DNA of 64,000 nt. Origin: Melampsora larici-populina 98AG31 (taxonomy: Eukaryota > Basidiomycota > Pucciniomycetes > Pucciniales > Melampsoraceae). Below the pieces are notes generated by a model. The model was not told the origin of the DNA and did no database searches. It worked only from the letters and a program-made list of their open reading frames with translations. A program made the position numbers and the translations under genes. Shown in pieces: positions 57,751 to 64,000 of this stretch. Position 1 is the stretch's first letter, and each line of letters opens with the position of its first letter. The stretch lies in assembly GCF_000204055.1 (NCBI RefSeq), contig NW_006768822.1, forward strand, positions 424,229 through 488,228, in the 5' to 3' direction.

Positions 57751-58284
57751 CAAGACATATTCAATCTGCTATGAAATGTTTATGAGCTTTTCAGATATCA
57801 GGTGTGTTTTCTTTGTCATTCAAACCTCTTTATCAAGGAGTAGTTTCTCTATCTAACAACTCCTTATGAAAATTAAAGAGACCCCCGTAACCTCTCCTAG
57901 CCTGAATGTGGACGATGAACTATTGCCTGTTTCCAAAGTCTCGATGATTTATCCATGTAGTCTTTGGTATGAGTGGTGATGATGGGATATGAAAGAAGAA
58001 TGTGACTCCTCTTATCTGTTGAATCTTGAAGGAAATAAAAAAACACGCACATAAAAGATTGATGCCGATGAGATCATGATGGATTGGCTTATTGAGATTG
58101 TTGATCTGATGACTTATCATCGTCTTCTTGACTGTTTACCTTCTTCAACCAAAAGTGAAATCCTCCTGACCGTCTGGTTATACCTATATAACTCATACTC
58201 AAATCAGAACATCCCACTTCTCCATCAAATCATTTATCATTTAATTTTCCCTTTTTAAATTCATCATCATCATCATTTACTCAA
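57751..58284 (+). promoter_or_regulatory. Upstream region of the RING-RRM gene
   Basis: No gene seen. It ends in a TCATCATCATCATCA run just before the start codon at 58285. Confidence 0.35.
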
Positions 58285-60519
58285 ATGTATCATCATCAGC
58301 CTTTTTCCTCTCATCAACCTCAGCCCATCCTCCCAACTACTCCTCTGCGAAGTAGCCTTTACCAGACTCACCCTGCAATAGTTCTTGACTCCAGATTTGA
58401 TCGTTTCGATGGTTTGTCTCAGTTTTGCTAATTGATAACTTATCCAGAGCTTCAAAATGATGACATATATGTATCTGACGATTGGTGTTTTGTTTGCTCG
58501 TCTCAAACCAAATTGAAAACCATTTGTAAACGGGATTTCACAGATCCTTTGGGTGGTTATCCTGACGGTGTAAACCTACTCAAGAATGACACTTGGGTTC
58601 CAAACCACAGTATCTTCTCGTCGGTCAGTGAGGCATCCATCTTCTTCTTACATTGGGCGAGTCATTAATCAATGTTTGTATCCAGAACACCGGTCAAAGA
58701 AAGCCGACTGGTCTCTTGGGAGTTCACGACGATTGGCCGCGCAACGAGGGTTATTCCGGTGATGAGGCCTTAAAAGATGCCCAACGGAGCTATGATATGA
58801 GTCAACTTGAGAATACCCCGAATACCTACAGGTCAACAAGATTGTTCACTTCGCGCGAGCCGAATTTACCGTTGCGATCGTTATATCGCGATCACGCTGA
58901 TCGTTCAGCTGAGGTAAAGATGCCTTATAAACCGTATCGTGGAACGGAGCCTACTGCCTGCTCCTCTTGTGGAGCCATTCAACCTACTGGATGGTTATCT
59001 TTTCTCAAGCCTTGCCTTCATCCTATCTGTATGATTTGCATCAACTCTCTCGTGAATATGTCTTGTAATGATCCCCGCCCGCTATCGACGAATTGCTTTA
59101 TCTGTGGAGGTCTAGTAGAAAGCTTCAAGATACCGTGCGGCATGGTGATCTTGAGCCCTTCAGAAACGGGAGAGGTTCCAAGAGATCCAATTCAATCAGT
59201 TTTGTCCTCCTTCACCTTTTTTTCCCTACTTGTCCTCTTGCTCACAAGTGATTGCATCTGCAGTTTGATTCAGCAGACCATCCAGACCGTAGCAAACCAT
59301 CAAAGGCATCCAGACACCTCGGCTATCATGCCCCAGATAGCTCAAGCATCTTGGAGAGAAGTACTGATGCAGACAGTCTCGATGACCATTCGTGGTCAAC
59401 CTCCTCCTTTGATTACCAAAAATCTAATTTTGATCAACCTTCTACTCCGAGTTACACATCTTCCACGGATGCGTTGAGTCCAATACTATGCGACAAATGG
59501 CCAGTTGTACGAGGTGAGCTTTTGAAGAAACGATCTAAGTTCGCCTGATGATTTTCGCTGATCTTCAAAAACATTTCTCTTTCACTATGCGCATCTTTTG
59601 TAGTGGACAATATCTCTTGGGGTCAAACCGTCGAAGGTATTTTGGATTGGCTTCCGACTCAGGACTGTCTACCCCCTTCCGAACTATGTCCACTTCCTAT
59701 ACATATCCTTTGTACTCCGTAAGTAAACCAGAGGTCAATCACGTCATCACATTTCAGCGACGTAACACTTGAAATCCTTCACTTCACAGTGCGGATGGAA
59801 AGACGCTCAACTATTGTTTCATCGAGATGCGGAACCTCGCATCGGCGCATCTATTGGTAAGACACCGACATGCCACGAAATTGAATACGAGACCTTGTTC
59901 TGTTGGGTTGACTTCCTTGAAAGAATTACATGATAACGTACGTAGCGAAGTTTTTTTGTCACATCTCAATTAGATTCATTGAGACCTTCAACAACGGGTC
60001 TTCTGTTTGCATAGATTGTTCCAGATTACTCTAAAGGGATAATGGCCACCGCGGAAGAGCTATTGAGATTATGTGTGGCGAGCGTGAGTAATATCAATGA
60101 TTCCAATTTCATCCAACTTTCATTTGAACCTTTTTTGCGTTACATTGTTCTTTTTATTGAGTGCAGACTGTCAAGGACTTGAAGGCACCCGAACGCCCCT
60201 TTTTGCATCTGGTCTCGATCATCTTACACTATGCTGTCTTGCCAAAGATTCAAATCTACTCGGCGGCTCATGGAAGTAACCAGTCAGGCGAAGAACATAC
60301 GCGGCATGACAGATTACGAATGATTTACGTTCTAGCGATGCAGAGCTTGGTTTGTGCACGTGATTGGGTTCCCCGTCAATGGCAGATATTGCGAACTATG
60401 GTGAGATACATTTCAATAAACCAGAGTAGAATTCGAAAAGATTGACGAAACTATCTTTCATCTTTGTACCTTTTTAGGTCAAGGCCGGCATCCTGTCACC
60501 CTGTTCGCCTAAGCATTAA
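58285..60519 (+). CDS. RING finger plus RRM protein
   Basis: Nine exons join in frame (557 aa): 58285-58411, 58448-58623, 58686-59198, 59264-59513, 59604-59718, 59790-59937, 60015-60083, 60167-60400, 60478-60519. The first intron is only 36 bp. Residues ~193-240 form a C3HC4 RING: CSSC, 14 residues, C-L-H, then CMIC and CFIC. An RRM follows (~353-420) with RNP2-like VRVDNISW and RNP1-like LNYCFIEM. The C-terminal part is helical (LHLVSIILHYAVLP). RING suggests ubiquitin ligase activity and RRM suggests RNA binding; the pairing suggests RNA-linked control, but no named orthologue is claimed. The stop at 60517 is followed by more open sequence, so the 3' end may be longer. Confidence 0.7.
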
Positions 60520-61895
60520 TTGTTTCCCCAGTGCTGACTCACATCAAGAGAATCATTCAGCTCAATCCAAATTCCTCCGGTAGAAACGGCTGACTAGATT
60601 CTTTTCCTTCCTTCTGCTGGTCACATTCAAAGTGATTCCTGATATCCAGATTTGGTCGTTTGTAGCGCAATTTGGCCTTGTAGGCTTGCTCGACGAAGTC
60701 CCCAATCTGAACCAGTGGAACAATGGCCCCATACGTGCATCCAGGGACAACAGGTTTGGGTGCGTTGCCAATCATCCTCAATGTGACCCAAGAATTCGCC
60801 CAACGCACCTCGGATTAAAGAATCACCACCTTTTATCACCAACTCAAAATGAAAATCAGATAGAGGCCTTGCTGCACGAAATCACCCACTCCCGAATACC
60901 CAACATGAAGGATGGCGAAAACGCATATGCTTTCCTGTGAGATACCTTTATATTCACTCCACCACGGTCACCGGTTTCAAAAATACCGCGGTCACACTAG
61001 AAGCAGATGCCATCACCCATCACGTTCAATTTCACAATCGGAATAATTGATTGAACATTCTAGAGAGGCTGAGATTAGCATTTCGTATCAGATCACCTGT
61101 GACTTCTGTTGTACTATCATGGGAAGTATGAATCACCTTTGTCACTTTTACAGCATGTTTTTAAACCCATTATGGGTTCCTCATCACAGTTTCTTATTTG
61201 TAAATCTCATCAAAGCATTATCAAAACTTTGTACCCTATCCAGTTAAACTACATAATACGCACGACCATCAATGTTCCTTCATCACCACTCAGAAAACGT
61301 CCGCATGAAGAGCATGCTGGCAAGCGGTTATGGTCTTTGGCGCGGTGTAGTAATAAACTTTCGGAGTACGTATGCTCCATGCAAGCCATGATAGTGATCA
61401 AAGTCCAGGGCTCCGTACTCCCTTGGCCACTACAGCTGTTCATTGAAGAGCGTGACTGCAGAGGAATTAGCTTAGGTGTACGAATGGAACACAAGCAGGG
61501 GGAGATGCCATAGTAGACTGTGAGGGTATCAACCGTTTATAATGAATGAATCTTTTGATTAAGATTTATTCCGCAACATGGAAACACAGCTACGCGGTGA
61601 TGTGACGACACTAAAAACAACCCAAGGAAATGAATGATTCGAGAAAGATTGAAAGATTAAAGAAAACGAGTAGTGAATCTGATTGTGTCGGGACAAATGG
61701 CACTTCAACTTTTGGAGTTAGATTTAAAGTGTTACAAGCAAGCAGTACGAGATAAGATGATAACAATCATTGGTAAGCTATCAGATGGTAAAATTCCAGA
61801 TATTCAATCAGCAAGCAGAGCGAGAATAATGTAAATGAGATTGAGAAAGTAAAAGATAATGATTAGGTTGAGCTTGTTCTAAAACTTATTGAGCT
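60520..61895. other. Region between convergent genes, possible extra exon
   Basis: 60620-60940 is open on the plus strand (FKVIPDIQIWSFVAQFGLVGLLDEV...) and could be a missed 3' exon of the RING-RRM gene or a relic. 61109-61513 is also open, without recognised features. No splice path linking them was found. Confidence 0.3.
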
Positions 61896-63914
61896 CTACG
61901 GCTTTGGTGGGATGTCAAACTCTCGACACTTGGGATCATGAGCAATACACTGTGGCGTTAAAGCTTGGTTGTGCCAGGCAACACGACTATAGCGAAAAAA
62001 AGATGATAGGCTTTAGAAGCGATTCGAATCTAGTTTGAATTAATAGTTATGAAGCTTACCAGTTAAAACACAACGGTTCGACCTCTTCCATCTTTGTAAG
62101 AATCTGTGATACAAATTCACTCTCCCCTCCAGGATAATCAGTTGGCCAATAACGAGGACCAATCATTTTACCCGTACCAAATACCTCTGTTGAGAAAGCA
62201 AATGCTCCATTGTCGAGAGGAAATCGACGATTATCTTTGGGTGCCTTCTGCCAACCGATGAAAGCATGAGTGATAGGATCATACTTAGGGCCTTCCCATC
62301 CGGTAGGACCAAGATTTCCCATTGGCCAAACCCCAAGTCGTTTGACTCTCCAAGCAAGGTCGAAGAGATCAGGTAAAAGATTTCCATCATCATCGATAGA
62401 AACAATTGGGCCATGACCATAAACCGATCGTGAGAGACGATGTATGAGAGCATAAGCAGCGTTCTGTTGAGCGTTTCCATATCGATGTGTACTACCATAA
62501 GCTAGATAAATAAAAGGTATTTCACTTGCACGAAACACAGTTTCAACTTCAGGTGCGATTTGTTCTCCATCTTCAATTATTAACCAAATCAGCTGACGAG
62601 GACCAGTACCCCATTTGGTCTCGGTTTCGGGAAAATATTTGCCTCCTCTTGAACGCACGCGATCCATATGTCTATTGATTGTTTTGGCGTGTCGTCTAAA
62701 ATAGTCAGGTCGTAAGGCATTTGTCCTACCTAGCCGACTAGTCTTGGTAAAGAGGTAAAGCGTCGGAATAGAAGAAACAGTGTTGGTGAGGTTCCATTGT
62801 ATTCTAGTTGACAGGTTTGGTGAATCGGCTACAGTATTGTCAAGAAGATTGACAGCGGCTTCAGGTAATAACATTGGATGCTGACAATAAACATCTCGAA
62901 TCGATGCCTACTCAAAACAAATGGCTTGTCATTAGTTTGTCATTCACTGTCCCATCAGGTTGATGGTAAAATGTAATGCTAACCCAAATTTGGCCCATAG
63001 TGCGAGTCTGCGTCGATGGAGCTACAGTCTGACCTGGTACAATACGACTGGCATCTAGAAAAGCTGGGCCGAGGAGATCAGGTTGATTAAATGCGCGGTT
63101 CAGCTTGCCATCAGGAGAACAACCGCAGTGATCACACAAAGTCTTTTTCAAAGGTATGGAGGCGCTAGTTTTAACGAGCAATGGTTGAGGTGTACTAGGC
63201 TGGTTGAGAGGTGGAAGGGTAGATGGTGCCGAGAGCTCTGAATGACCAAGTGACGGCACTGGCGTCGATAACGGGATCGATTGTGAGGGAGATGAAGGTG
63301 AGAGAGACGAATGGGGTGGATTTGTAGGGGGTGAAACATCTTGTGATACAGGCAACTTCGAAGCCAAGGGTGATACTAGCGATTCCGCAGGCTTCAACTC
63401 TGCTGATGACGAATTCACTGTCTCCGATGGTCCGGCTATCTTTGATAATGTGGGGAGCCCTGCTACGTTGTCTGTAGAGGCGGAAACTGATTGGGATGAA
63501 TTTGCCGTATGTTGAGGGGTTGATTCGGAGGAAGCAGTAGACTGTGCTGAATTGATGCCAAACCTCAATACCTCGGGTAAAGCGACAGAGCCCGGGGTGA
63601 TGAATTCAAGTGTTGCTAATAGACAACGATAAAGAGTGAGCAATAAATTGATTTTGTGATGTAGTACGAGACTGGTAGATTGAGATTCATGTGTGAAGGC
63701 GCATGATCAACTCACGATAGATGACCAAAAGTACCACAGCGGTAGAGAGGGTCACAAACAAGACGATTTTACGAATCTTCGGACCTTTTATCGAGGGACG
63801 AAACCACGACTGATGATGAGAAGGTGAAGATGGCGTATCTGGCTTGATGCTAGGACTTGAAGGACTCTGTTGAAGTAGAGTGTACTGATTCGAAGGTCCA
63901 GATCGAGTAAACAT
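61896..63914 (-). CDS. GT43-family glycosyltransferase
   Basis: Minus-strand exons 63914-63716, 63615-62984, 62907-62060 and 61986-61896 join in frame (589 aa). A short cytosolic tail leads to one membrane anchor (IVLFVTLSTAVVLLVIY), then a long Ser/Pro-rich stem with CDHCGC, and a GT43 catalytic domain: TLYLFTKTSRLGR, LIWLIIEDGEQ, GNAQQNAAY, the metal-binding DDD in SIDDDGNLLPDLFDLAWRVK, and GVWPMGNLGPTGWEGP. The last exon supplies RVAWHNQALTP, matching the family's C-terminal VWH motif; a stop-at-62056 model would lose it. GT43 enzymes include glucuronyl- and xylosyltransferases acting in the Golgi; donor and acceptor here are unknown. Confidence 0.85.
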
Positions 63915-64000
63915 GATGACTTTTGAGATTCAAACTGCTGAGATGGCTGGAGGTGTAAAGAAAAGCTCAATGAAATGCAATAGATTGAAGAAGGTTATAC
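63915..64000 (-). promoter_or_regulatory. Start of GT43 upstream region
   Basis: Only 86 bp are in the window. No specific element was identified. Confidence 0.25.

Overview
The window looks like nuclear DNA of a basidiomycete, most likely a rust fungus (Pucciniales). The genes carry many short GT-AG introns, several encode rust-style small secreted proteins, and the DNA between genes is a stack of transposons. There is no bacterial gene organisation. The assignment to rusts is inference from this style, not from a database match.

Layout. 1-1.9 kb: GTAC-rich repeat and a fragment of a secreted-protein gene. 1.9-7.4 kb: a complete hAT transposon (8-bp target duplication) whose transposase is split in frame by a 2.7-kb TA-flanked element. 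7.8-15.2 kb: two housekeeping genes, exportin-T and a CobW-type metallochaperone GTPase. 15.2-18.4 kb: gene-poor. 18.4-33 kb: a type II membrane glycosyltransferase-like gene (minus), two near-identical secreted-protein genes about 8 kb apart, a CpG-free dead copy of the glycosyltransferase first exon, a relic LTR, several small inverted-repeat elements including a Mutator-like one, and a serine-rich membrane protein gene. 35.7-57.7 kb: a pair of related cysteine-rich secreted-protein loci that were close neighbours until a Ty3/gypsy retrotransposon (element A, 37108-56858, TSD AGACT) inserted between them. Element A was later hit three times: a long-TIR element in its left LTR, a pogo-like MITE in its right LTR, and a complete chromovirus (element B, 40753-46767, identical LTRs, TSD GTCTT) in its pol. 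58.3-63.9 kb: a RING plus RRM gene facing a GT43 glycosyltransferase gene.

Most notable: (1) between the 5' LTR and gag of element A lies an eight-exon, seven-intron gene in the same sense as the element, whose exons join in one frame; retroelements normally lose sense introns. (2) Element B carries a self-priming signature: ten bases just after its 5' LTR are exactly complementary to a stretch inside the LTR, as in Tf1-type elements, plus a slippery heptamer at its gag-pol overlap. (3) Duplicated copies have lost their CpGs as TpG/CpA, suggesting methylation-driven decay. Gene models were spliced by eye and checked for frame; no transcript or homology search was available.
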